This document shows positions 17,495 to 26,397 of a stretch of DNA of 33,076 bases, one piece after another. Every line of letters starts with the position of its first letter. Position 1 is the stretch's first letter. Where the stretch lies: contig JAILDA010000014.1 of the NCBI GenBank assembly GCA_024689865.1, positions 1 through 33,076 of the forward strand. The letters are read 5' to 3'. Source of the DNA: Clostridia bacterium. Lineage in GTDB: Bacteria > Bacillota > Clostridia > Peptostreptococcales > Anaerovoracaceae. Both the position numbers and the translations under genes were made by a program. The notes beneath the pieces are model-generated. The model was not told where the DNA came from. It ran no database searches and saw nothing but the letters and a program-made list of their open reading frames with translations.

Positions 17495-19087
17495 ATGCTT
17501 TCAGACAGCATTCTTGGAAAGATAGACAGGATATGGGGACAGAGCGCATGCTTTAAGCTGTGCTCTGCTGTTTTATCGTTCTTTTCAAATGCCTGGAGCA
17601 GCAGTTTTTTAAGGAAAGTGCTGTACAGACTGTCCGGCCTTGGGCGAATGGATAACGGCGCGCGGAAAAGCGGCGGCACAAACGTGCGGGCCGCCGGTGC
17701 ATCTGTTGCTGCGGCAAAGAATGCTGTTTCCGGCGTGGTAAACGCTTACGACAGCAGCGCGTTCGTGCGCATCGCATCCGGTTCCGCGCTATTCAGGCCG
17801 GGAAGGATATCCGGCATCGTTTTTCTTGTAATGTTCTGCGTTCTGCACACTGCATGGCGCAACTGGTATGCGCTTGCGGCGGCTGCGGTGCTTTTTGTCT
17901 CCGTACTCATTCTGTCTGCGGCAGGCAGAAGACCGTTCCCTGGAGCAGTGGACCTTGGCCGTCCCATCATTGTCTTCGGCGTCTGCTGCATTATTTCCCT
18001 GCTTTGTTCCGAAGCGGTCTACGACAGCGTAAGAGTACTGGCATTCTTCGCTTCTGCGTTCATGTTCATGTGGTCTGCAGAGGCAGGCATAAAGGACAGG
18101 GAGGCGCTTAAAGAGTATCTGGTTTGGATCTACGCGGCGGTAATGATCGTCTCGCTTCTCGGCATAGCGCAGAAGATCGCCGGTGTTTCCGTAAATGCTT
18201 CGCAGACGGACCTGGCGCTCAACCCGGGGATCGGAAGGGTGTGCTCCTCGCTGGAGAATCCTAACAACCTGGCGGAATTCCTGGTATTGTTCTCACCGCT
18301 CTGCGCGGTATTCGCGGCTTCCGGGCGCACGGCAATGCAAAGGCTCGTCCTGGCCGTAGGCCTTGTGCTGCCCGTGACAGCGCTTCTTCTTACATATTCC
18401 AGATCCGGGTGGCTCTCCGCGGCGCTTACCGCGGTGATCTTTGTGTACTTTACCAGGCGCAGGATACTGCCTCTTATCATAGTCCTTGCCATCCTTGCGG
18501 TCCCGCTGTTGCCGTCCGGCGTGCTTCTCAGGCTCTCCAACATGTTCAACCCGGCGGATACCAGCGCGGACTACAGGATAAGGATATGGGAGGCCACGCT
18601 GAGGCTGCTTGCGGACCAGCGCAGGTTCATTACGGGCATAGGTCCCGGCACGGCCACGCTTGCCGCGCAGATACAGTACTTCGCCGACGAATACGTGCTG
18701 TCCGGCATAGTGCATTCGCAGATGCTGTACCTGGAACTTATAGTGGAGTTCGGGCTTCTGGGAGCCGTCAGCGCGCTGCTTGCGTTTGCGGTCCCGTCCG
18801 TAAGGGCGTCGTTCGTGCTGAAGCGCTGCGATGCTGCAAGTCTTCCGGCTCGTGTGCTTGCCGCGTGCGTGTCCTCCATGGCAGGAATGTCGCTGTTCGG
18901 CCTGTTCGAATATTCATGGTTCTATCCGCGCATCCTGTTCGGATCGTTCCTGCTTCTCGGGATAATGAAGGCTGCAATGCGCATGGCGGAGGCGGAAGCA
19001 AACAGTGCGCAGACAGGATCGACCGCCGGGGACTGCCGGCCGCAGACCTTAAAGCGCGGCCTGCTTGTATCGGAGGCGCAGCAATGA
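17495..19087 (+). CDS. O-antigen ligase/Wzy-type polymerase family membrane protein
   Basis: Polytopic; TYSRSGWLSAALTAVIFVY, ITGIGPGT, SGIVHSQMLYLELIVEFGLLG. ATG 17495 preferred over the upstream in-frame TTG 17462. Confidence 0.88.
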   Translation: MLSDSILGKIDRIWGQSACFKLCSAVLSFFSNAWSSSFLRKVLYRLSGLGRMDNGARKSGGTNVRAAGASVAAAKNAVSGVVNAYDSSAFVRIASGSALFRPGRISGIVFLVMFCVLHTAWRNWYALAAAAVLFVSVLILSAAGRRPFPGAVDLGRPIIVFGVCCIISLLCSEAVYDSVRVLAFFASAFMFMWSAEAGIKDREALKEYLVWIYAAVMIVSLLGIAQKIAGVSVNASQTDLALNPGIGRVCSSLENPNNLAEFLVLFSPLCAVFAASGRTAMQRLVLAVGLVLPVTALLLTYSRSGWLSAALTAVIFVYFTRRRILPLIIVLAILAVPLLPSGVLLRLSNMFNPADTSADYRIRIWEATLRLLADQRRFITGIGPGTATLAAQIQYFADEYVLSGIVHSQMLYLELIVEFGLLGAVSALLAFAVPSVRASFVLKRCDAASLPARVLAACVSSMAGMSLFGLFEYSWFYPRILFGSFLLLGIMKAAMRMAEAEANSAQTGSTAGDCRPQTLKRGLLVSEAQQ

Positions 19088-19815
19088 GAACCGGAAGAAC
19101 AGAACTAAGGGGCATCCCGCTGGACGTCCTTACAAGGGAAGAAGCCGGAAGATGCATGGAGCAGCTGCTGGAAACAAACGGCTGCAGCGTTGTCGTAACG
19201 CCCAACTGCGAGATCCTTTATGCCGCGGAAAAGAACGCGGAGCTTAAGACCGCGCTGATCGGTGCGGATCTTGCGGTCCCGGACGGCATAGGCGTGGTAA
19301 AGGCCGCATCCATGGCCGGAAGCCCGCTTAAGGAAAGACTCGCAGGCATAGATATCTGCACTGATTCGTTAAAGATCTGCGCTCAAAAAGGCATGTCCGT
19401 ATTCTTTCTGGGAGGAAAGCCCGGAATAGCGGAGCGCGCCGCAAAAAACATGGAGCAGCAGATCCCCGGTCTTAAGGTCGCAGGAACTGCGGACGGATAC
19501 TTTCTCCCGGAGGAAGAAGAACGGCTTGTCCGCCGCATCTCCGAAAGCGGCGCGGCTTTTGCGGTAATTGGTCTCGGTTCCCCGAAGCAGGAGCTTTTCA
19601 TGCATAAAAACGCCGCGCATTTAGGCGTAAAAGCGTGCATGGGCGTCGGCGGGAGCCTGGACGTTTGGGCCGGAGAAGTAAATAGAGCTCCGGAAAAGTT
19701 TACCCGCGCAGGTCTGGAATGGCTCTACAGGCTTGTTCAGCAGCCTTCCAGAATAAAGCGCATAGTTAAGATCCCTGCTTACCTGTTTTTGGTAAAATTC
19801 ACAAAAAAAACATAA
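19084..19815 (+). CDS. WecG/TagA/CpsF family glycosyltransferase
   Basis: VVTPNCEILYAAEKN, ADLAVPDGIGVV, ERLAGIDI, FLGGKPGIAERAAKNM, GLGSPKQELFMHKN, GVGGSLDVWAGEVNRAP. ATGA overlap with the preceding gene; the tracked ORF begins far upstream. Confidence 0.95.
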   Translation: MRTGRTELRGIPLDVLTREEAGRCMEQLLETNGCSVVVTPNCEILYAAEKNAELKTALIGADLAVPDGIGVVKAASMAGSPLKERLAGIDICTDSLKICAQKGMSVFFLGGKPGIAERAAKNMEQQIPGLKVAGTADGYFLPEEEERLVRRISESGAAFAVIGLGSPKQELFMHKNAAHLGVKACMGVGGSLDVWAGEVNRAPEKFTRAGLEWLYRLVQQPSRIKRIVKIPAYLFLVKFTKKT

Positions 19816-19832
19816 GTATCCATAGTAAAGAC

Positions 19833-19861
19833 TTAACATTTACGGTGTTATGTAGTATACT
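19833..19861 (+). promoter_or_regulatory. Candidate sigma-A-type promoter for ftsEX
   Basis: TTAACA (19833-19838), 17-nt spacer, TATACT (19856-19861). Confidence 0.65.
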
Positions 19862-19904
19862 ATACTGTGATTTAAAGCATCTTAGGGGTAAAGGAGATGT
19901 CCTG

Positions 19905-20588
19905 TTGATCGATTTTAAGAACGTGACCAAGGTCTACGCGGATACTGTGGCACTTAAAAATGCGACCCTCCATATAGATCAGGGCGATTTTGTATTTGTC
20001 GTAGGTCCCACCGGATCCGGAAAATCCACGTTTATCAAGCTCATCACAAAAGAGATAGAGCCGGACGAAGGAGAAGTTTCGGTAGAGGGCAAGCCTCTCA
20101 GCAAAATGTCCAACCGCGACGTTGCGTTCCTCAGAAGGGACATAGGCATGGTGTTCCAGGACTTTAAGCTTCTGGAGAACAAGACTGTTTTCGAGAACGT
20201 GTCGTTTGCCATGGAAGTGGTGCGCTGCAGCAAGAAGACCATAGACAGGCAGGTGCCCCAGATGCTCTCCGTCATGGGAATAGAGGATAAGGCGAACAAC
20301 TTCCCGAGCGAGCTTTCCGCGGGAGAGCAGCAGAGGGTCGCCATCGCCAGGGCAATAATAAACAACCCGCGCATACTGATCGCGGACGAGCCCACAGGCA
20401 ATCTGGACCCGGAGACGGCCTGGGAGATAATGCAGCTGCTGGAGCTGGTAAACAAGCGCGGCACCACCGTAGTGATGGTAACGCACGCCAGGGACATAGT
20501 TAACCGCATGAACAAGCGCGTAATAGCTATAGACCAGGGCACCATAATCCGCGACAGCAGGGGAGGAGATTACGGGTTCGATGATTAG
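19905..20588 (+). CDS. ftsE: Cell division ATP-binding protein FtsE
   Basis: IDFKNVTKVYADTVALKN, VGPTGSGKSTFIKLI, LSAGEQQRVAIARAIINNPRILIADEPTGNLDPETAWEIM. Proposed TTG start 19905 with RBS aaggag (19891-19896). Confidence 0.95.
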   Translation: MIDFKNVTKVYADTVALKNATLHIDQGDFVFVVGPTGSGKSTFIKLITKEIEPDEGEVSVEGKPLSKMSNRDVAFLRRDIGMVFQDFKLLENKTVFENVSFAMEVVRCSKKTIDRQVPQMLSVMGIEDKANNFPSELSAGEQQRVAIARAIINNPRILIADEPTGNLDPETAWEIMQLLELVNKRGTTVVMVTHARDIVNRMNKRVIAIDQGTIIRDSRGGDYGFDD

Positions 20589-21474
20589 GGGTGCGCTTTA
20601 TTCGTTAAAGCAGGCGTTCAGGCACGGATTCAGGAACAAGGGCATGACTCTTGCTTCAATATTTGCAATTACCGCAATGATGCTTATCCTGGCGCTGTTC
20701 TTCTTCCTTACGGTAAACGTCAGTTTCCTTACGGAAAACGTTAAGGATCAGTTCGGCACCATAGAAGTCTTCCTTAAGGATGAGACTACGCAGGAACAGG
20801 CCGCCAACATGATAACCAGCATCAAGGGAATGCAGGGCGTCCAGGACGCGACCTACATTTCCAAAGAGCAGGGCATGGAAGAGTTCAAGGCGCGCTGGGG
20901 CAGCAACGCCTACCTGCTGGACGGACTGGATGAGAACAATCTGCCCAACTCCATAAGGATAACTCTTTCCGAGCTGGAGACCGGCGAATTCATAGCTACT
21001 ACCGCCGCCGGACTTCCCGGGGTGGATGTGGTCCGCTTCTACAGCGAAGAAGTAGGGAAGGTAATAAAAGTATCCAACACCATACAGCGCGGCGCGCTGG
21101 TGGTAATAATCTTCCTGGTGATAGTCTCTCTGGTGGTCGTTTCCAACACCATAAAGCTTACGGTAATGGCTCGCCAGGACGAGATACGCAACATGCGCTA
21201 CGTGGGCGCTACCAACTGGTTCATAAGAGGCCCCATGTTCCTGGAGGGAATAATAATAGGCTGTATTTCCGCGGCCATCTCCGTGGGACTTTCGGCTCTT
21301 ATATATACAAGGCTCTGCGACACTCTGGGCGAGCAGGCATTCCAGCTGTTCTCGGCCAGTCTTGTGGATCCGCAGTTCCTTATCAAGAACATCGTATGGA
21401 TATTCTTTGCTCTGGGCATAGGCATAGGGGCCTTCGGAAGCATAATATCCATGAGGCGTTATCTTAAATCATAA
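20581..21474 (+). CDS. ftsX: Permease-like cell division protein FtsX
   Basis: Four-TM FtsX topology, NTIKLTVMARQDEIRNMRYVGATNWFIRGPMFLEG. Overlaps the ftsE end by 8 bp. Confidence 0.95.
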   Translation: MIRGALYSLKQAFRHGFRNKGMTLASIFAITAMMLILALFFFLTVNVSFLTENVKDQFGTIEVFLKDETTQEQAANMITSIKGMQGVQDATYISKEQGMEEFKARWGSNAYLLDGLDENNLPNSIRITLSELETGEFIATTAAGLPGVDVVRFYSEEVGKVIKVSNTIQRGALVVIIFLVIVSLVVVSNTIKLTVMARQDEIRNMRYVGATNWFIRGPMFLEGIIIGCISAAISVGLSALIYTRLCDTLGEQAFQLFSASLVDPQFLIKNIVWIFFALGIGIGAFGSIISMRRYLKS

Positions 21475-21517
21475 ATGGGAAAACTGCTTTGGGGAAAGCA
21501 GTCAGAAGGGGGATAAA

Positions 21518-22678
21518 ATGAGAAGGAAAGGAAGAGCGAAAACAGCCGTTAAGGTCATCGTCCTGATGATGGCCCTCGTCTGCGTCTGCGCGCCGCTTCT
21601 GTCGCCGCTTGGCTTCGGAAGCTCGGCTTACCAAAAGCAGAAGGAATACGACGAGATCCGCTCCAACATCATAAAGTCCGAGCGGGAGCTGTCGGCAGGC
21701 CAGAAGCAGGCCAAAGAGCTGCAGGCGGACATCAAGAACTACGAGACTCAGATCTACGATACCCAGGTAGAGATCAATCTGCTTACGGAGGACCTGAACT
21801 CCACAAAGGAGCGTGTCACCAAGGCCCTCGCCGAGCTGGACGAGATACAGGGCAGGATCACAGAGCAGAACGAAGCTTTGTGGAGCAGGCTCAGGGTAAT
21901 GTACATGCAGGGCGACGCCGGAATGATCTCCATCCTTCTTGGTTCTGCCAGCATGACGGAGCTTCTGACCAACGTCGAGATGATGAAGCGCATCACGGAG
22001 TCCGACTCCGATCTGATAGCGTCTTTGGAAAAGCAGCACGCAGCCGTTACGGAAAAGAAAGACGAGCTGGTAGCGCTTAAGACGGAGCTCGAGACCAAGC
22101 AGGCGGAGCTGGACGCAAAGAAGTCCTCGCTGGACAAGGATCTGGCGTCCGTAGCATCCCTCAAGAAAAAGATAGAAAAGAACAACGCCGCTCTGGAAGC
22201 CCAGATCGACGCGATGAACGAAGAAGCCGACGCTCTTAAGAACGAGATACTTAAGCTGCAGAGCGGCGGAGATTACAACGGCGGAGCAATGGGCTGGCCT
22301 TCCAGATCCAGCAACAGGATAACGGACGTGTTCGGAATGAGGCTCCACCCCATACTGCATTACTATAAGATGCACACAGGTATAGACATCGGTGGAGGAA
22401 CAGACATACTCAGCGCTGCCGACGGCACCGTAATAAGGACCGCCTACAGCAGCGGTTACGGCAACTACGTAATGGTGGACCACGGCGGCAAAGTCGTAAC
22501 ACTGTATGCCCACTCCAGCAAAATACTTGTTAAGGTCGGCGATAAGGTAAAGCGCGGCGACGTGCTGGCGCTGGTAGGTTCCACAGGCATGTCCACCGGA
22601 CCGCACTTACACTTTGAGGTAAGGGTAAACGGAGTTTACAAGGATCCTCTGGATTGGGTAACTCCGGGTAAGTTCTGA
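21518..22678 (+). CDS. Coiled-coil M23-family peptidase, EnvC/murein hydrolase activator-like
   Basis: N-terminal signal/TM, long coiled coil, C-terminal M23 motifs RLHPILHYYKMHTGIDIGGG and GPHLHFEVRVNG. Confidence 0.93.
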   Translation: MRRKGRAKTAVKVIVLMMALVCVCAPLLSPLGFGSSAYQKQKEYDEIRSNIIKSERELSAGQKQAKELQADIKNYETQIYDTQVEINLLTEDLNSTKERVTKALAELDEIQGRITEQNEALWSRLRVMYMQGDAGMISILLGSASMTELLTNVEMMKRITESDSDLIASLEKQHAAVTEKKDELVALKTELETKQAELDAKKSSLDKDLASVASLKKKIEKNNAALEAQIDAMNEEADALKNEILKLQSGGDYNGGAMGWPSRSSNRITDVFGMRLHPILHYYKMHTGIDIGGGTDILSAADGTVIRTAYSSGYGNYVMVDHGGKVVTLYAHSSKILVKVGDKVKRGDVLALVGSTGMSTGPHLHFEVRVNGVYKDPLDWVTPGKF

Positions 22679-22679
22679 T

Positions 22680-24404
22680 ATGGCTAGATGGGTCATCGCC
22701 CGGGAAAACAACGATCAGGAGCAGGGGCTTTTAGGAGTCCCTGCTTCCGTGCTCAATATACTGACTAACCGCGGCATCCCCGCGTCCGAACTGGAGGACT
22801 TTCTGTCGCCTGCCCCCAAGGTAACGTACGACCCCTTCCTCCTTACGGATCTTAAGGAAGCAGCGCAGTTTCTGATCGACGCGGCAGACAGCGGAAAGAC
22901 CATCTGCGTGTACGGAGACTACGACGCGGACGGCATTACTTCCACTGCTCTCATGACCAGCGTCCTGGTGTGCCTTACTGACAAGGTGTTCAGCTACGTC
23001 CCCAGCAGGTTCACGGACGGCTACGGCTTAAGCGTCAGCGCCGTTCAAAAAATAAGGGATCAGGGCGCAGACGTACTGCTTACCGTGGACTGCGGAAGCA
23101 CAAGTCCCGCGGAAGTAAGATATGCCAAGGAACTTGGCATGGACGTCGTCGTTACGGATCACCACATCCTGCGCGACGGAATGGATCCGGAGTGTCTCTT
23201 CGTAAATCCCAAGCGCGACGGAAATTACCCGTTCAGCGAGCTCTGCGGATGCGGAGTGGCTTTCAAACTGGCACAGGGGCTTCAGCGTCTGCTGGAGCAG
23301 CGCGGCGACAGCCGCTTTACCAAGGCAAAGCTTAATTCGCTGCTGGACCTGGTAGCGATCTCCACCGTGGCGGATATAGTGCCGCTCAGGGGAGAAAACA
23401 GAAATCTTGTAAAATACGGGCTGGACAGGATAAACAGGAAGGAGCGCGCCGGGCTCAACTGCCTCCTTAACGCTCTGGATCTTTCCGGAAGGATAATAGA
23501 TTCCTCCAGCATTTCCTATATAATTGCACCCAACCTTAACGCGCTCGGCCGCATGAACGATGCTGCCCCCGGCGTGGAGCTTCTGGAGAGCAGAAGCACG
23601 GAGGAGAGGCTGGACGAGCTGGCCGAGCTTACGATAAAGACTAACATAGAACGCAAGGCCGAGCAGGAAAAGACCTTCAGGATATGCAGACAGAGCCTCG
23701 CAAAAGGGGACTGCGGCGAGTACGCACCGGTAATACTTGCGGATGGGGCTCACGAAGGCGTAGCCGGAATAGTTGCCGGCAACCTGAAGGAGCAGCTCTA
23801 CAGACCGGTGTGCATAGTAACGCCCACCGGAGACGGTCTGCTTAAAGGTACCGGAAGATCCATTCCGGGAGTAAATCTGCACCAGTGCTTCGAGAACTGC
23901 GGCGACATATTCACAAGGTTCGGAGGACACGCGGGAGCGTGCGGCTTCAGCCTTAAGGAAGAGAACCTGGACATATTCAGACAGCGCATGCAGGAGCAGG
24001 TAAAGTCTCTTGCGGACAATGATCCCGGACTCTTTACGGAGACCATATACATAGAGCACGAGCTTTCTTCCGCAGAGAAGAACATAGGCTATGCAGAAAA
24101 ACTTCAGCTGCTGGAGCCCTACGGTGAAGGCAACCCGGTGCCTCTGTTCTGCATAAAGAACGCGCAGGTAGGTTCGGTAAGGACCATGGGCGCGGACGGA
24201 CAGCACATTCGCTTTACCGCCATGACCGACGACAGGATACCGGTGGGCTGCGTGCTCTTCGGCAGAGCGGAGCAATACAAGGACATGATCTTCAGCCATT
24301 CGAGAATAGATGTTGCCGGAGAACTGGACATAAACGAATTCAGAGGAGAGCGCAAGCTCCAGATGAGAGTGAAGGACATACGCGTGTCCGGACAGGAAGA
24401 ATAG
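22680..24404 (+). CDS. recJ: Single-stranded-DNA-specific exonuclease RecJ
   Basis: VYGDYDADGITSTALM, TVDCGS, VVTDHHILRDG, DHHA1 motif RFGGHAGACGFSL. Confidence 0.95.
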   Translation: MARWVIARENNDQEQGLLGVPASVLNILTNRGIPASELEDFLSPAPKVTYDPFLLTDLKEAAQFLIDAADSGKTICVYGDYDADGITSTALMTSVLVCLTDKVFSYVPSRFTDGYGLSVSAVQKIRDQGADVLLTVDCGSTSPAEVRYAKELGMDVVVTDHHILRDGMDPECLFVNPKRDGNYPFSELCGCGVAFKLAQGLQRLLEQRGDSRFTKAKLNSLLDLVAISTVADIVPLRGENRNLVKYGLDRINRKERAGLNCLLNALDLSGRIIDSSSISYIIAPNLNALGRMNDAAPGVELLESRSTEERLDELAELTIKTNIERKAEQEKTFRICRQSLAKGDCGEYAPVILADGAHEGVAGIVAGNLKEQLYRPVCIVTPTGDGLLKGTGRSIPGVNLHQCFENCGDIFTRFGGHAGACGFSLKEENLDIFRQRMQEQVKSLADNDPGLFTETIYIEHELSSAEKNIGYAEKLQLLEPYGEGNPVPLFCIKNAQVGSVRTMGADGQHIRFTAMTDDRIPVGCVLFGRAEQYKDMIFSHSRIDVAGELDINEFRGERKLQMRVKDIRVSGQEE

Positions 24405-24407
24405 AAC

Positions 24408-25616
24408 ATGTATATAAGAAAAGGCGCATTCGTATTGTTTCTTGTCGTAGCGCTGATACTCGGCGGGGTGGGCATACTGTTCGCCCAGAGGGTCGGCGTA
24501 AGCAACAGTTCGCTGCTTACGGATGAAGAGTATAAGGAATACCAGTATCTTAAGGATACTTACGGCAAGTTCGACGACATAAAGAACTTCGTGGAGGAGT
24601 ACTATTACATAGACGTGGACAGCAATGCCATCATGGAATCCTCCTACAGCGGTCTGCTCGACGGTCTTAACGATCCCTATTCCGAGTATGTATCCGCGGA
24701 GGAATACGCAGATTATCTTGCATCCATGCTGGGCGAGTATTCCGGCGTGGGAATGTCGTTCTACGGCAACGAAGACGATGTTCTGGAAGTAGTAAAGGTA
24801 TACAGGAACAGCCCGGCTAAGCAAGCCGGAATGCAGCCCGGGGACATAATCGTAAAGGTTGACGGCAAAGAGTATTCCGGAAGCGAGTCTTCGGAAGCAG
24901 CCTCCAACATCAGGGGCAAGGAAGGAACGTCCGTAGAGCTGACCTACCGCCGCAGCGGTGTGGAGCATACCGTTACCATGGTGCGCGCATCCATCCAGGT
25001 GGATACCATAGAGTATAAGATGCTCGAGGATGACCTGGGCTACATACTCATCGACGGTTTCGAGAGCGCCACAGCCAAGGATTTTAAGGAAGCGCTGGAT
25101 GACCTTACCGCAAAGGGCGCCAAAGGTCTTATAATAGATCTAAGGGACAACGGCGGCGGACTTGTGGACCAGAGCATTAAGATAGCGGACATGCTGATGG
25201 AGCAGGGCACCGTGGTCTACACGGAGGATCACAACAAGAAAAAGGATTACTACACCACTTCCGCGGGACGCACGGAGCTTCCCTATGTGGTGCTCGTAAA
25301 CGAGTATACGGCTTCCGCCTCCGAGATACTGTCCGCAGGCATACAGGACAACAACGAAGGAATAATAATAGGCACCAAGACTTACGGCAAAGGAATAATA
25401 CAGAGCCTCTACCCCAGCAGCATGGTCCAGGACCGCGGCAGCTGGGACGACGGCAGCGCCGTTAAGATAACAATAATGCAGTACTTCTCCCCGTCCGGAA
25501 AGACCATACACAAGGTAGGAATAACTCCGGACTACATCGTGGAGCTCGTGGAAGGCGACGAGACCGACTACCAGCTTCAGAAAGCCATCGAAGTTCTTAA
25601 AACGGAGGTAAAATAA
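24408..25616 (+). CDS. S41-family carboxy-terminal processing protease (CtpA/CtpB-like) with PDZ domain
   Basis: N-terminal TM, SPAKQAGMQPGDIIVKVDGKE PDZ, LIIDLRDNGGGLVDQSIKIAD, EYTASASEILSAGIQDN, GTKTYGKGIIQ. Confidence 0.94.
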   Translation: MYIRKGAFVLFLVVALILGGVGILFAQRVGVSNSSLLTDEEYKEYQYLKDTYGKFDDIKNFVEEYYYIDVDSNAIMESSYSGLLDGLNDPYSEYVSAEEYADYLASMLGEYSGVGMSFYGNEDDVLEVVKVYRNSPAKQAGMQPGDIIVKVDGKEYSGSESSEAASNIRGKEGTSVELTYRRSGVEHTVTMVRASIQVDTIEYKMLEDDLGYILIDGFESATAKDFKEALDDLTAKGAKGLIIDLRDNGGGLVDQSIKIADMLMEQGTVVYTEDHNKKKDYYTTSAGRTELPYVVLVNEYTASASEILSAGIQDNNEGIIIGTKTYGKGIIQSLYPSSMVQDRGSWDDGSAVKITIMQYFSPSGKTIHKVGITPDYIVELVEGDETDYQLQKAIEVLKTEVK

Positions 25617-26359
25617 TGTTCTTGTTCGCAGCCCCGTCGTTACTCCTGATTGCTCTGGCGATACTGCCGGCCATACTGCTCATGATATACATCTACAAGC
25701 AGGACAGGTTGGAGCAGGAGCCTACAAGGATGATCATCAGTCTGGCCACGCTGGGCGTGGTTTCAACGTTCCTTGCCATGATAACGGAGACCGTAGGCAT
25801 GGCAGTCCTTGGCCGCATGTTTTCGGAATCCAGCGTTGTATACAGGCTTCTGCTGTACTTCATAGTTGTAGGTCTTTCCGAGGAAGGGTTCAAGTATCTG
25901 GTGCTTAAGATAGGCACCTGGAGGAGCCCGGAGTTCAACTGCAAGTTCGACGGTGTGGTATACGCTGTAGCGGTATCTCTGGGATTCGCCGTATGGGAGA
26001 ACATCAAGTACGTAATGACCTACGGACTTGCGACCGCGCTCGTAAGAGCGGTCACCGCGGTGCCGGGCCACGCGTGCTTCGGCGTAATAATGGGAGCCTG
26101 GTACGGGCTTGCCAAGAGAAAGCAGCAGCAGGGCTGGGACAGCGCTTCCAGGCTTGCCAGGTTCATGGCAGTGCTTCTTCCCACGATCATCCACGGGATC
26201 TACGACTTCATAGCCACGGCTAATACAAGCTCCATACACTTCATAATGTTCGTGGTAATAATGTTCGTGGTATGCTTCTACACAGTCAAGAGACTGTCGG
26301 CGGATGACAAGTATCACAACGACGATCAGGGTGAGGACCTGAACATAATAGACATATAG
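25616..26359 (+). CDS. PrsW-family intramembrane metalloprotease
   Basis: Polytopic; YKQDRLEQEP, VGLSEEGFKYLVLK, FDGVVYAVAVSLGFAVWENIKYV, PTIIHGIYDF. Confidence 0.9.
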   Translation: MFLFAAPSLLLIALAILPAILLMIYIYKQDRLEQEPTRMIISLATLGVVSTFLAMITETVGMAVLGRMFSESSVVYRLLLYFIVVGLSEEGFKYLVLKIGTWRSPEFNCKFDGVVYAVAVSLGFAVWENIKYVMTYGLATALVRAVTAVPGHACFGVIMGAWYGLAKRKQQQGWDSASRLARFMAVLLPTIIHGIYDFIATANTSSIHFIMFVVIMFVVCFYTVKRLSADDKYHNDDQGEDLNIIDI

Positions 26360-26397
26360 CAAAAGCGCGCAGCGGAAAGAGCCGCGCAAGGTTTCAA

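Noticed and set aside
18409-19083. Upstream extension of the TagA/WecG ORF inside the ligase gene
   Set aside because: The extension is an Arg/His-rich out-of-frame translation of the ligase gene; the conserved family starts at ATG 19084.
23028-24968. 646-aa antisense ORF on the - strand across recJ and the S41 protease gene
   Set aside because: Spans two well-supported + strand genes, low-complexity Tyr/Val/Leu/His composition and no recognisable motif. Explained by the rarity of TTA/CTA/TCA codons on the coding strand.
26365-26387. GC-rich hairpin gcgcgcagcggaaagagccgcgc between the PrsW and permease genes
   Set aside because: Bulged short stem without a T tract; too weak to call a terminator or regulator.
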